A DNA stretch of 64,000 bases, from positions 3,844,001 to 3,908,000 of the forward strand of contig NZ_CP130720.1 of NCBI RefSeq assembly GCF_035984415.1. Direction: 5' to 3'. The stretch's first letter is position 1; each line of letters begins with the position of its first letter. The notes below the pieces were generated by a model. It did not search any database. It saw only the letters and a program-made list of their open reading frames with translations, and was not told the DNA's origin. This DNA comes from Streptomyces sp. NBC_01296 (GTDB lineage: Bacteria > Actinomycetota > Actinomycetes > Streptomycetales > Streptomycetaceae). Made by a program: the position numbers and the translations under genes. Of this stretch, positions 54,814 to 63,590 are shown one piece after another.

Positions 54814-55556
54814 TCCCCCTCCTCGGTGGCAGCCGAAGCCTCACCACGCGGGTGCACGACCTTGCCGAGCTGCGTGCTCTCGCCGCGCGCGATGCGCAGG
54901 CCGATCAGGGAGGCGGGGCCGGCCCCGCCGCTCGCCTCGACCGCTCCGTCGCGCTCGTCCGGGAAGCCGGCCAGGATCCGGGCGGTCTCCTTGTACGTGC
55001 ACAGCGGCGCGCCCCGGGTCGGCGCGACGGGTCGGCCGGCGAGCAGGTCGTCGACCATGGCCTTGGCGGACTCGGGGGTCTGGTTGTCGAAGAACTCCCA
55101 GTTGACCATCACCACGGGGGCGTAGTCGCAGGCCGCGTTGCACTCGATGTGCTCGAGGGTGACCTTGCCGTCGGGCGTGGTCTCGTTGTTGCCGACCCCG
55201 AGGTGCTGCTTGAGCTCGTCGAAGATGGCGTCGCCGCCCATGACCGCGCACAGGGTGTTGGTACAGACGCCGACCTGGTAGTCGCCGGAGGCCTTGCGCC
55301 GGTACATCGTGTAGAAGGTGGCGACGGCCGTGACCTCGGCGGTGGTCAGGCCCAGCACCTCGGCGCAGAACCGGATGCCGGTGCGCGAGACGAAGCCCTC
55401 CTCGGCCTGGGTCAGGTGCAGCAGCGGCAGCAGCGCGGAGCGGCTGTCGGGGTAGCGGGCGATGACCTCGGCGGCATCGGCTTCGAGCCGAGACCGTACG
55501 TCCGCAGGGAAGTCGGGCGCCGGTAGCTGGGGCATGCCCAGACTGACGTCTGTCAT
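54810..55556 (-). CDS. nuoE: NADH-quinone oxidoreductase subunit E ([2Fe-2S])
   Basis: The 248-residue thioredoxin-like subunit has cluster N1a ligands in CTNTLC and CNAAC. A C-terminal tail of about 60 residues beyond the domain is acidic and poorly conserved. ATG overlaps the nuoD stop (ATGA). Confidence 0.94.
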
Positions 55557-56896
55557 CGGTCGACGCCTCCCATTACGGGGTCGATGGACGCGACGGCCAC
55601 GATCACGTCGGCGACCTGGCCGCCCTCGCACATCGCGGCCATGGCCTGAAGGTTGGTGAAGGACGGGTCGCGGAAGTGGACCCGGTAGGGGCGGGTGCCG
55701 CCGTCGGAGACGACGTGGACGCCGAGCTCGCCCTTGGGCGACTCGACGGCCGCGTACGCCTGCCCGGCCGGTACCCGGAAGCCCTCGGTCACCAGCTTGA
55801 AGTGGTGGATGAGGGCCTCCATGGAGGTGCCCATGATGTTCTTGATGTGGTCGAGCGAGTTGCCGAGGCCGTCCGGGCCCATCGCGAGCTGCGCCGGCCA
55901 GGCGATCTTCTTGTCGGCGACCATGACCGGGCCCGGCTCGAGCCGTTCCAGGCACTGCTCGACGATCCGCAGGGACTGGCGCATCTCCTCCAGGCGGACC
56001 AGGAACCGCCCGTACGAGTCGCAGCTCTCGGTGGTCGGCACGTCGAACTCGTAGGTCTCGTAGCCGCAGTACGGATCCGCCTTGCGCAGGTCGTGCGGCA
56101 GGCCGGCGGAGCGCAGGATCGGGCCGGTGGCGCCGAGCGCCATGCAGCCGGTGAGGTCGAGGTAGCCGACGTCCTGCATGCGGGCCTTGAAGATGGGGTT
56201 GCCGGTGGCGAGCTTGTCGTACTCCGGCAGGTTCTTCTTCATGGTCTTGAGGAAGTCGCGCAGCTGGTCGACGGCGCCCGGGGGCAGGTCCTGCGCGAGG
56301 CCGCCGGGGCGGACGAACGCGTGGTTCATGCGCAGGCCGGTGATCAGCTCGAAGATGTCGAGGATCAGCTCGCGGTCGCGGAAGCCGTAGATCATGATCG
56401 TGGTCGCGCCCAGCTCCATGCCGCCGGTGGCGATGCACACCAGGTGGGAGGAGAGCCGGTTGAGCTCCATCAGCAGGACGCGGATGACGGTGGCGCGGTC
56501 CGGGATCTGGTCGGTGATGCCGAGCAGCTTCTCGACGCCGAGGCAGTACGCCGTCTCGTTGAAGAACGGCGTCAGGTAGTCCATGCGCGTCACGAAGGTG
56601 GTGCCCTGCGTCCAGTTCCGGAATTCGAGGTTCTTCTCGATGCCGGTGTGCAGGTAGCCGATGCCGCAGCGGGCCTCGGTGACGGTCTCGCCGTCGATCT
56701 CAAGGATCAGCCGGAGCACTCCGTGGGTGGACGGGTGCTGCGGACCCATGTTGACGACGATCCGCTCGTCGTCTGCCTTGGCCGCCGACTGGACGATCTC
56801 GTCCCAGTCGCCGCCGGTGACGGTGTAGACGGTGCCCTCGGTCGTCTCGCGCGCGGAGGCGTGGCCGGCGGAGGAGGCGTTGTTTGACGTGGACAT
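55553..56896 (-). CDS. nuoD: NADH-quinone oxidoreductase subunit D
   Basis: The 447-residue 49-kDa-type subunit has the quinone-site segment NMGPQHPSTHGVLRL, HLVCIATGGMELGATT and the invariant C-terminus DPVMGGVDR. Together with NuoB and NuoH it makes the quinone-reduction site. It is the only nuoD in this window; the second nuo operon lacks one. The start overlaps the nuoC stop by one base (TGATG). Confidence 0.95.
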   Translation of the reverse strand: MSTSNNASSAGHASARETTEGTVYTVTGGDWDEIVQSAAKADDERIVVNMGPQHPSTHGVLRLILEIDGETVTEARCGIGYLHTGIEKNLEFRNWTQGTTFVTRMDYLTPFFNETAYCLGVEKLLGITDQIPDRATVIRVLLMELNRLSSHLVCIATGGMELGATTIMIYGFRDRELILDIFELITGLRMNHAFVRPGGLAQDLPPGAVDQLRDFLKTMKKNLPEYDKLATGNPIFKARMQDVGYLDLTGCMALGATGPILRSAGLPHDLRKADPYCGYETYEFDVPTTESCDSYGRFLVRLEEMRQSLRIVEQCLERLEPGPVMVADKKIAWPAQLAMGPDGLGNSLDHIKNIMGTSMEALIHHFKLVTEGFRVPAGQAYAAVESPKGELGVHVVSDGGTRPYRVHFRDPSFTNLQAMAAMCEGGQVADVIVAVASIDPVMGGVDR

Positions 56897-57642
56897 CAGC
56901 TGTACGACCTCCGCTGGTCGGGAGCCGGGATCTGGGCGCCCTTGTACTCGATGGGGATGCCGCCGAGCGGGTAGTCCTTGCGCTGCGGGAAGCCCTGCCA
57001 GTCGTCCGGCATCATGATCCGCGTGAGCGCCGGGTGCCCGTCGAAGATCAGGCCGAAGAAGTCGTACGTCTCGCGCTCGTGCCAGTCGTTCGTCGGGTAG
57101 ACGGGGACGAGCGACGGGACGTGCGGGTCGGCGTCCGGGGCCGTGACCTCCAGGCGCACCACCCGGCCATGGGTGATCGAGCGCAGGTGGTAGACGGCGT
57201 GCAGCTCGCGGCTCTTGTCGGCGGGGAAGTGCACCCCGCTGACGCCGGTGCAGAGTTCGAAGCGCAGGGCCGGGTCGTCGCGCAGGGTCTTCGCGACGCG
57301 GACCAGGTGCTCGCGGGCGATGTGGAGCGTCAGCTCGCCCCGGTCGACGACGACCTTCTCGATCGCGTTCTCCGGGAGCAGGTCCTGCTCCTCCAGCGCC
57401 CCTTCGAGCTCGTCGACGACCTCGTCGAAGTAGGAGCCGTACGGCCGGTGGCTCGCACCGGGCATGGCCACGGTGCGGACGAGCCCGCCGTAGCCGCTGG
57501 TGTCTCCGCCGTTCCGCGCTCCGAACATGCCCTTGCGGACGCCGATCACCTCGGGGCCGCCGGCGGAGTCCCTCGGGGCAGGAACGTTGTTCCCGTTGCC
57601 GTTCTCGTCGGTGCCCGGGGTGGTGTCGCTCGTGTCGCTCAC
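56896..57642 (-). CDS. nuoC: NADH-quinone oxidoreductase subunit C
   Basis: The 248-residue 30-kDa-type subunit has YPTNDWHERETYDFFGLIF and the RKDYPLGG segment. An N-terminal polar extension of about 70 residues precedes the conserved domain. Unlike NuoC2 it has no repetitive tail. GTG start overlaps the nuoB stop. Confidence 0.95.
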   Translation of the reverse strand: MSDTSDTTPGTDENGNGNNVPAPRDSAGGPEVIGVRKGMFGARNGGDTSGYGGLVRTVAMPGASHRPYGSYFDEVVDELEGALEEQDLLPENAIEKVVVDRGELTLHIAREHLVRVAKTLRDDPALRFELCTGVSGVHFPADKSRELHAVYHLRSITHGRVVRLEVTAPDADPHVPSLVPVYPTNDWHERETYDFFGLIFDGHPALTRIMMPDDWQGFPQRKDYPLGGIPIEYKGAQIPAPDQRRSYS

Positions 57643-58193
57643 CGGAGCAGCCCCTTCATCTCGATCGTGGGAAGGGCCTTGAGGGCCGCCTCCTCCGCCT
57701 CGCGGGCCGCCTCTTCCCGATTCACGCCGAGCTTTCCGCCCTGGATCTTCTGGTGGAGCTTGAGGATCGCGTCGATCAGCATCTCGGGGCGGGGCGGGCA
57801 GCCGGGCAGATAGATGTCCACGGGGACGATGTGGTCGACGCCCTGGACAATCGCGTAGTTATTGAACATTCCGCCTGAAGATGCACAAACCCCCATGGAG
57901 ATGACCCATTTGGGAGCGGGCATCTGGTCGTACACCTGCCGCAGCACCGGCGCCATCTTCTGGCTGACCCGGCCGGCCACGATCATCAGATCGGCCTGGC
58001 GCGGGGAGCCGCGGAAGACCTCCATGCCGAAGCGGGCCAGGTCGTACCGGCCCGCTCCGGTGGTCATCATCTCGATGGCGCAGCAGGCGAGGCCGAAGGT
58101 CGCGGGGAAGACGGATGACTTGCGCACCCAGCCCGCGGCCTGTTCGACGGTGGTCAGCAGAAAGCCGCTCGGCAGCTTCTCTTCCAGTCCCAT
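57639..58193 (-). CDS. nuoB: NADH-quinone oxidoreductase subunit B
   Basis: The 184-residue subunit holds terminal cluster N2, with the tandem cysteines in FGLACCAIEM, GVCASSGG and PGCPPRPE. It hands electrons to menaquinone at the NuoB/D/H interface. ATG start, 15 bases after nuoA. Confidence 0.96.
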   Translation of the reverse strand: MGLEEKLPSGFLLTTVEQAAGWVRKSSVFPATFGLACCAIEMMTTGAGRYDLARFGMEVFRGSPRQADLMIVAGRVSQKMAPVLRQVYDQMPAPKWVISMGVCASSGGMFNNYAIVQGVDHIVPVDIYLPGCPPRPEMLIDAILKLHQKIQGGKLGVNREEAAREAEEAALKALPTIEMKGLLR

Positions 58194-58208
58194 GGGAAAT
58201 TCAGCCCC

Positions 58209-58568
58209 TCAGTCCCATTCCAGGCCGCCGCGGCGCCACACGTAGGCGTAGGCGACGAAGACGGTGAGCACGAAGAGCAGCATCTCGACGAGCCCGAAGA
58301 TCCCCAGGGAGTCGAAGGTGACGGCCCAGGGGTAGAGGAAGACAACTTCGATGTCGAAGACGATGAAGAGCATCGCCGTCAGGTAGTACTTGATGGGGAA
58401 GCGACCGCCACCGGCCGGCGTGGGCGTCGGCTCGATGCCGCACTCGTACGCCTCGAGCTTCGCCCGGTTGTACCGTTTTGGGCCGATCAGCGTGGCCATG
58501 ACCACGGAGAAGATCGCAAACCCTGCGCCGAGGGCGCCGAGCACGAGGATGGGCGCGTACGCATTCAC
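58209..58568 (-). CDS. nuoA: NADH-quinone oxidoreductase subunit A
   Basis: The 119-residue three-helix subunit has AYECGIEPTPTPAGGGRFPI and FDIEVVFLYPWA. It is the first gene of nuoA-N. The GTG start has AAGGAG eight bases upstream. The operon is probably controlled by Rex through the operator about 100 bases upstream. Confidence 0.95.
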   Translation of the reverse strand: MNAYAPILVLGALGAGFAIFSVVMATLIGPKRYNRAKLEAYECGIEPTPTPAGGGRFPIKYYLTAMLFIVFDIEVVFLYPWAVTFDSLGIFGLVEMLLFVLTVFVAYAYVWRRGGLEWD

Positions 58569-58665
58569 GCTCCTCGCTCCTTCCAGTCGTCCTTGACCGT
58601 TGGACCGCTGTGCCGGCGCCGAGCGAGCCGCCTCGCGAAGATCACTCCGTGATCGAGCACTTGCA

Positions 58666-58681
58666 TGTGAGGCAGTTCACA
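58666..58681. promoter_or_regulatory. Rex operator (ROP) of nuoA-N
   Basis: TGTGAGGCAGTTCACA has both half-sites of the Rex consensus (TGTGA...TTCACA). Rex senses NADH/NAD+ and is known to bind upstream of nuoA-N in S. coelicolor. A candidate -10 (TAAGAT on the minus strand, 58703-58698) would put the site just downstream of the transcription start, 98-113 bases before the nuoA GTG. The dyad GATCAC-TCC-GTGATC lies at about 58640-58654. Confidence 0.8.
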
Positions 58682-58702
58682 AGCCGGACTGCTGCGCATC
58701 TT

Positions 58703-59293
58703 ATGCCCGCTGGTCTGTGATCTGCGACACGGGTAACAACAAGGAGTTTGTGATCTCCACCACCTGACGAACGATCATGAAGTCAGATGAGCCGTGATCT
58801 TCATACGCGAAGCATCCACATGATCACCAAAGGTGACATCCGACCCCGTTACCGCAGGTAGAAGGCGGCTGGCCCTATCAAACGATGTCCGGTGCAGGCA
58901 AATTTGCGCCATCAAGCCTTGCAGGGTAAAGGAAACCGCATCGCCCGGTCGGGGGAGCCCCCGGGGACGGGGGTGGACGCGTGCACGCATTCACGAGCGC
59001 CGGGTCCCACCTCACGGCAACTTCACGGCTGGGTCACGGACGGACCACAGCGCCCTCACAGTGAGACGTTCCTGTGACCTGCGCCACGCCGAATTCTTGG
59101 TTCCGAAAGAGGGCTTGGCCATCTGTGGGCAGGGATGGTAGTCCGCGGATCAATTCGGACTTAATACAGAAACCCCTTGATCACAGCCTTGTGAAAGCGT
59201 GTCCGATACGTCCGTTACGGCGTCAATAAGACGCGCGACGCGCCCGGTTAGCCCGCTTCGCGCGCAACTGTGGCGCAGACCACGTTTCTTGAA
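58703..59293. other. Long intergenic region between nuoA and the NlpC/P60 gene
   Basis: This stretch is less GC-rich than the surrounding genes and holds no credible coding sequence. It contains several short dyads: TCACC-AAA-GGTGA (58824-58836), a GGGGG-AG-CCCCC hairpin near 58956-58967, and TCACA-GCCT-TGTGA (59181-59194). A TTGGCC...TAGTCC pair with 18-base spacing near 59114-59143 is a possible plus-strand promoter. I see no recognisable riboswitch or tRNA. Confidence 0.5.
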
Positions 59294-59321
59294 GGGAACC
59301 CGGACGCCCTGATAGCGGTTG
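59294..59321 (+). promoter_or_regulatory. ECF-type promoter of the NlpC/P60 gene
   Basis: GGGAAC and GTTG are separated by 18 bases, a spacing and sequence like those used by Streptomyces ECF sigma factors of the SigR/SigE type. The ATG begins six bases after GTTG, where transcription should start, so the message would be leaderless. Confidence 0.45.
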
Positions 59322-59326
59322 TCCTC

Positions 59327-60160
59327 ATGTCCCACACCGCTCACATACCCAGCCACCGGAAGCCCCGTCGCAGCGCCTCGAAGCTCGCGGTCCGCGCCGG
59401 AGTTGCCGGTGGCGTCCTCAGCACCCTGGCGATGGCCGGCACGGCGAGCGCGTCCCCGTCCGAGCCCGTGACCGAGACGACGCTCGAAATGCCGGTCCTG
59501 AACCTGGACCTGGCCGCCGGCGTCTCCTCCGCCGTCACCACCGCCGCCGAGAACACGGCCGCCGCCGCCGTCACCGGTGAGCTCCGCTCCCAGGAGGAGC
59601 AGGCGCGCACCGGCGCCGCCGCCGAGGCCAAGAAGGCCAAGGAAGACGCCGAGAAGGCCGACGCCGAGAAGAAGGCGAAGGACGAGGCGGACCGCAAGGC
59701 CGCGGCCGAGCGCGCCACCCGCAGCTCCGACCGCACCTCGCTGCAGAGCACTTCCGCGTCCGACTCCGGCGAGCAGGGCGTGGGCACCGTCACCGCCCCG
59801 GCGACCGGCTCCGCCGCCGCCATCGTGAACTTCGCCCGCGCGCAGGTCGGCAAGGCGTACGTCATGGGCGGCACCGGCCCGTCCTCGTTCGACTGCTCCG
59901 GCCTCGTCCAGGCCGCCTACCGCCAGGCCGGCATCTCCCTGCCGCGCATGTCGCAGGACCAGTCCTCGGAGGGCTCCTCGGTCTCCCTGAGCGCCCTCCA
60001 GCCGGGCGACGTCCTGTACTGGGGCTCCCGCGGCAACGCCTACCACGTCGCCCTCTACGTCGGCGGCGGCAAGTTCGTGGGCGCCCAGAACCCCAGCACG
60101 GGCATCGTCGAGCGCTCCCTGAGCTACGACAAGCCGACGGGCGCCGTCCGCATCCTCTGA
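59327..60160 (+). CDS. Secreted NlpC/P60 peptidoglycan hydrolase
   Basis: The 277-residue exported protein has a signal peptide (to about residue 43, ASAS). A charged Ala/Lys/Glu coiled-coil-like stretch lies at about 88-130, followed by a C-terminal NlpC/P60 domain (from about 165) with catalytic Cys190 (FDCSGL) and His240 (NAYHVALY). It should cut the peptide stems of peptidoglycan outside the membrane. The start has no ribosome site, consistent with a leaderless transcript. Confidence 0.92.
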   Translation: MSHTAHIPSHRKPRRSASKLAVRAGVAGGVLSTLAMAGTASASPSEPVTETTLEMPVLNLDLAAGVSSAVTTAAENTAAAAVTGELRSQEEQARTGAAAEAKKAKEDAEKADAEKKAKDEADRKAAAERATRSSDRTSLQSTSASDSGEQGVGTVTAPATGSAAAIVNFARAQVGKAYVMGGTGPSSFDCSGLVQAAYRQAGISLPRMSQDQSSEGSSVSLSALQPGDVLYWGSRGNAYHVALYVGGGKFVGAQNPSTGIVERSLSYDKPTGAVRIL

Positions 60161-60207
60161 GGCCCCCTGACGTCCCTGAGGCCCCCCTGACGTCCCTGAG
60201 GTTCCCC
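60157..60207. repeat. 19-20-bp tandem repeat after the NlpC/P60 stop
   Basis: Units starting CTGAGGCCCCCTGACGTCC at 60157 and 60176, and a partial third at 60196, begin in the stop codon region of the gene. This repeats the pattern seen after kinase 1 and the quinone reductase. Confidence 0.75.
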
Positions 60208-60269
60208 AGGGGCTCCTGAGCCCCTCTCAGTGCGTCTCGGCGCGCCTCAGCACGTCTCAGCACGGCCCG

Positions 60270-60310
60270 AGGGCCGGCACCCCCCCGCTCGGGGGCGGAG
60301 TGCCGGCCCT
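60270..60310 (+). terminator. Terminator after the NlpC/P60 gene
   Basis: AGGGCCGGCAC (60270-60280) and GTGCCGGCCCT (60300-60310) form a perfect 11-base stem with additional C/G pairing inside, followed by TTT. Confidence 0.8.
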
Positions 60311-60381
60311 TTCCGCGTTCGCCGGCGCCCTGAGAGGATGGCGGTGCGCAGCGCCCGATTCAGGCCAGGAGGTGTCGGACC

Positions 60382-60666
60382 GTGATGACCGACGCGTACG
60401 AGGAACACGGCTCCGGCGGGGAGACCGCCGACCCCGCGGCCGACCCCACCCCCCTGCCTGCCGCCGCCGGGCTCTTCCTGCTCGCCGTCGGCGGCTGGCT
60501 GCTGAACATCACCCGCCCGTGGCACAAACCCGGACATCCCGTCATCCTGGGGCTCGGCTGGGCCGTTGCGCTCGCGCTGCTGCTGTGGGGCACGGTGCTG
60601 GTGGCCCGCTGCGTACGGACGGTCCACGGCCCGCGGCAGCCGACGTACGGGGACGGAAACGACTAA
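60382..60666 (+). CDS. Small two-helix membrane protein, unknown function
   Basis: This is a 94-residue protein with an acidic N-terminus and two hydrophobic segments (about 29-43 and 53-75). I do not recognise the family. AGGAGGT lies eight bases before the GTG at 60382, which is directly followed by an ATG. It is short but has strong actinomycete codon bias and a good ribosome site. It is convergent with the reductase gene. Confidence 0.65.
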   Translation: MMTDAYEEHGSGGETADPAADPTPLPAAAGLFLLAVGGWLLNITRPWHKPGHPVILGLGWAVALALLLWGTVLVARCVRTVHGPRQPTYGDGND

Positions 60667-60723
60667 GCGGGCCGAACCGGTGGAACCCCGGCCCGACCCG
60701 CTCCGTAGCGGACACAGCGCGAC

Positions 60724-62007
60724 TCAGGCCTTGGGGGCCACCTTCGAGAGGCCGTTGATGATGCGGTCCATCGCGTCGCCGCCCGCCGGGTCGGTCAGGT
60801 TGGCCAGCATCTTCAGCGTGAACTTCATCAGCACCGGGTGGGTCAGGCCGCGCTGGGTGGCGATCTTCATGACCTTCGGGTTGCCGATCAGCTTCACGAA
60901 GGCGCGGCCGAGCGTGTAGTAGCCGCCGTAGGTCTCCTTGAGCACCCTCGGGTAGCTGTGCAGCGTCAGTTCGCGCAGCGCGGGGGTGGCCCGGGAGTGC
61001 GCCTGGACGATGACGTCGGCGGCGATCTGGCCGGACTCCATCGCGTAGGCGATGCCCTCGCCGTTGAACGGGTTGACGAGCCCGCCCGCGTCACCGACCA
61101 GCAGCAGGCCCTTGGTGTAGTGCGGCTGCCGGTTGAAGGCCATCGGCAGGGCCGCGCCGCGGATCGGCTGCGTCATGTTCTCCGGGGTGTAGCCCCAGTC
61201 CTGCGGCATGGACGCGCACCAGGCCTTGAGGACCTCGCGCCAGTCCAGCTCCTTGAAGGCGGAGGAGGAGTTGAGGATGCCGAGGCCGACGTTGGACGTG
61301 CCGTCGCCCATGCCGAAGATCCAGCCGTAGCCCGGCAGCAGCCGGTCCTGCGCACCGCGCCGGTCCCACAGCTCCAGCCAGGACTCGAGGTAGTCGTCGT
61401 CGTGCCGGGGCGAGGTGAAGTACGTACGGACCGCGACGCCCATCGGGCGGTCCTCGCGCCGGTGCAGGCCCATCGCGAGCGACAGGCGCGAGGAGTTGCC
61501 GTCGGCGGCGACGACCAGCGGGGCGCTGAAGGTGACCGGGGTCTTCTCCTCGCCCAGCTTCGCGTGCACGCCCGTGATGTGGCCGGTGCGGGGGTCGCGG
61601 ACGGGCTCGCCGACGGTGCAGCGCTCGTACAGGCGCGCGCCGGCCTTCTGGGCCTGGCGGGCCAGGGTCTCGTCGAAGTCGTCGCGCTTGCGGACGAGTC
61701 CGTAGTCCGGGAAGGAGGCGAGTTCCGGCCAGTCCAGCTGGAGCCGCTGACCGCCGCCGATGATCCGCAGGCCCTTGTTGCGGAGCCAGCCGGCCTCTTC
61801 GGAGATGTCGATGCCCATCGCCACCAGCTGCTTGGTGGCGCGCGGGGTCAGGCCGTCGCCGCAGACCTTCTCGCGAGGGAAGGCCGTCTTCTCCAGCAGC
61901 AGGACGTCCAGTCCGGCCTTGGCGAGGTAGTAGGCGGTGGTCGAGCCGGCGGGCCCGGCTCCGACGACGATCACATCCGCGGAGTGTTCGGAGAGGGGCT
62001 CGGTCAC
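60724..62007 (-). CDS. Geranylgeranyl reductase family FAD-dependent oxidoreductase
   Basis: The 427-residue flavoenzyme has VIVVGAGPAGSTTAYYLAKA for FAD, KVCGDGLTPRA and GDAGGLVNPFNGEGIAYAME. The family saturates isoprenoid double bonds; the mycobacterial member MenJ reduces one isoprene unit of menaquinone. With MenG and a polyprenyl synthase nearby, menaquinone is the likely substrate, though a lipid substrate is possible. GTG start. Confidence 0.87.
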   Translation of the reverse strand: MTEPLSEHSADVIVVGAGPAGSTTAYYLAKAGLDVLLLEKTAFPREKVCGDGLTPRATKQLVAMGIDISEEAGWLRNKGLRIIGGGQRLQLDWPELASFPDYGLVRKRDDFDETLARQAQKAGARLYERCTVGEPVRDPRTGHITGVHAKLGEEKTPVTFSAPLVVAADGNSSRLSLAMGLHRREDRPMGVAVRTYFTSPRHDDDYLESWLELWDRRGAQDRLLPGYGWIFGMGDGTSNVGLGILNSSSAFKELDWREVLKAWCASMPQDWGYTPENMTQPIRGAALPMAFNRQPHYTKGLLLVGDAGGLVNPFNGEGIAYAMESGQIAADVIVQAHSRATPALRELTLHSYPRVLKETYGGYYTLGRAFVKLIGNPKVMKIATQRGLTHPVLMKFTLKMLANLTDPAGGDAMDRIINGLSKVAPKA

Positions 62008-62106
62008 TGCGGGGTCTCCCGAAGGCTCGATAAGGGGTGCCCAACGGCACAGGACATGTGCAGTCTATGCAGCGAGAGAGATCACGAACCCGAAGGGCTG
62101 CTCCCG

Positions 62107-62643
62107 ATGACCACCTCGCCTGCTTCGCCCGCCTCGCTCCCCGTCGTACAGCTGCGCGTGCCCACCGATGAGGACGCGCGGGCCTGGCACGGGGTCTTCG
62201 ACGACCCCGACGTCATGGAGTTCCTCGGCGGTCCCGCCGAGCTGTCCCTGTACGAGGAGTTCACCGCGCGGCAGCGGATGCACGACGCACTGCTCGGCTA
62301 CTGCCTGTGGACGCTGCTGGACGCGGAGGGTGCGGTGATCGGTTTCACGGGCGCGCAGCCGTGGCCGGCGGAGAAGGAGTGGGGCCCGGTGGGCGAGATC
62401 GAGATCGGCTGGCGCCTGGCCCGCTCCGCCTGGGGCCAGGGCTACGCGTACGCCGCGGCGCTGGCCACCCTCGACCGGCTCCGGGAGGCGGGCGTTCCGC
62501 AGGTGGTGGCGATGATCAACGACGAGAACCGGCGCTCGATAGCGGTCGCCGAGCGGCTGGGCATGAAGCTCGCAGAACGCTTCCTCCTCCCGAACGGCCT
62601 CCGCTACGGCCGCCGCTACGAACTGTCCCTCGCGCCCGAGTGA
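62107..62643 (+). CDS. GNAT family N-acetyltransferase
   Basis: The 178-residue protein resembles RimJ/RimL-type GNATs, with IEIGWRLARSAWGQGYAYAA (acetyl-CoA-binding loop) and VAMINDENRRSIAVAERLGM. The acceptor is unknown. ATG start with GAAGGG upstream; it is convergent with the glutaminase gene. Confidence 0.9.
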   Translation: MTTSPASPASLPVVQLRVPTDEDARAWHGVFDDPDVMEFLGGPAELSLYEEFTARQRMHDALLGYCLWTLLDAEGAVIGFTGAQPWPAEKEWGPVGEIEIGWRLARSAWGQGYAYAAALATLDRLREAGVPQVVAMINDENRRSIAVAERLGMKLAERFLLPNGLRYGRRYELSLAPE

Positions 62644-62673
62644 CCCCTGCCGGCCCCGGGACGCGGGAGGCGG

Positions 62674-63585
62674 TCAGAAGACGGAAAGGCCCGTCAGGGT
62701 CGTGAAGCGGTCGAGAGCGGCTGCCGCTGCGACGGAGTTGCCGTGGAGGTCGAGGCCCGGGCTCCACGCGGCCAGCGTGCAGCGGCCCGGGACGACCGCC
62801 ACGATCCCGCCGCCCACGCCGCTCTTGCCCGGCAGGCCGACGCGGTACGCGAACTCCCCCGCCGCGTCGTACGTCCCACAGGTCAGCATCACCGCGTTGA
62901 CCTGCTTCGCCTCGCTGCGCGTGAGGAGACGGGAGCCGTCCGCGCGCAGCCCGTGGCGGGCCAGGAAGCGGCCCGCCCGCGCCAGGTCGGCGCAGGACAT
63001 CTCGATCGAGCACTGCCAGAAGTAGTGGTCGAGCAGCGCGGGCACGGGGTTGTCGATGTTCCCGTACGAGGCCATGAAGTGCGCCAGCGCGGCATTGCGG
63101 TCCCCGTGCTCCTGCTCCGAGGCCGCCACCTCCGCGTCGAAGCCGAGGTCCGGGTTCCCGCTCTCCTCCTGGAGGAACTTCAGGAGCTCGCTGCTCGCGT
63201 CGCCCGTCAGGGTCTGCAGCCGGTCGGTGACCACGAGCGCGCCCGCGTTGATGAACGGATTGCGCGGGATGCCGTTCTCGTACTCGAGCTGCACGAGGGA
63301 GTTGAACGGGTTGCCCGACGGCTCCCGGCCGACCTTCTCCCACAGGCTGTCGCCGCCCTCGGCCAGCGCCAGGGCCAGGGCGAAGACCTTGGTGATCGAC
63401 TGGGCGGAGAACGGAACCTCCCAGTCCCCCACTCCGAAGACGTTGCCGTCGAGATCGGCGACGGCCATCCCGAACTGCCCGGGATCCACGGACGCGAGCG
63501 CCGGGATGTACTCGGCCGGGGTGCCGCTGCCCACCAACGGGGCGACGTCCGCCGCGATCTGCTCGAGGAGGGCCTGGTAGTCCAC
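62674..63585 (-). CDS. glsA: Glutaminase (beta-lactamase-like serine type)
   Basis: The 303-residue glutaminase has the catalytic S-x-x-K in FSAQSITKVF (Ser63, Lys66), RNPFINAGALV and GVGGGIVAVVPG. It hydrolyses glutamine to glutamate and ammonia. The GTG start follows the menG-like stop by five bases, so the two are likely co-transcribed. Length is typical of the family. Confidence 0.94.
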   Translation of the reverse strand: MDYQALLEQIAADVAPLVGSGTPAEYIPALASVDPGQFGMAVADLDGNVFGVGDWEVPFSAQSITKVFALALALAEGGDSLWEKVGREPSGNPFNSLVQLEYENGIPRNPFINAGALVVTDRLQTLTGDASSELLKFLQEESGNPDLGFDAEVAASEQEHGDRNAALAHFMASYGNIDNPVPALLDHYFWQCSIEMSCADLARAGRFLARHGLRADGSRLLTRSEAKQVNAVMLTCGTYDAAGEFAYRVGLPGKSGVGGGIVAVVPGRCTLAAWSPGLDLHGNSVAAAAALDRFTTLTGLSVF

Positions 63586-63590
63586 GCTCC

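Noticed and set aside
58824..58836. Second Rex site in the nuoA/NlpC spacer
   Set aside because: TCACC-AAA-GGTGA has the wrong spacing and half-sites for Rex.
58880..59080. Possible ydaO (c-di-AMP) riboswitch before the NlpC/P60 gene, since such hydrolases often have one and a GGGGGAGCC...GGGGGTGGA stretch is present
   Set aside because: The conserved downstream core (GAACCCGNCAGCU and the AACCUCG-type end) is not found, and the likely promoter lies after this stretch.
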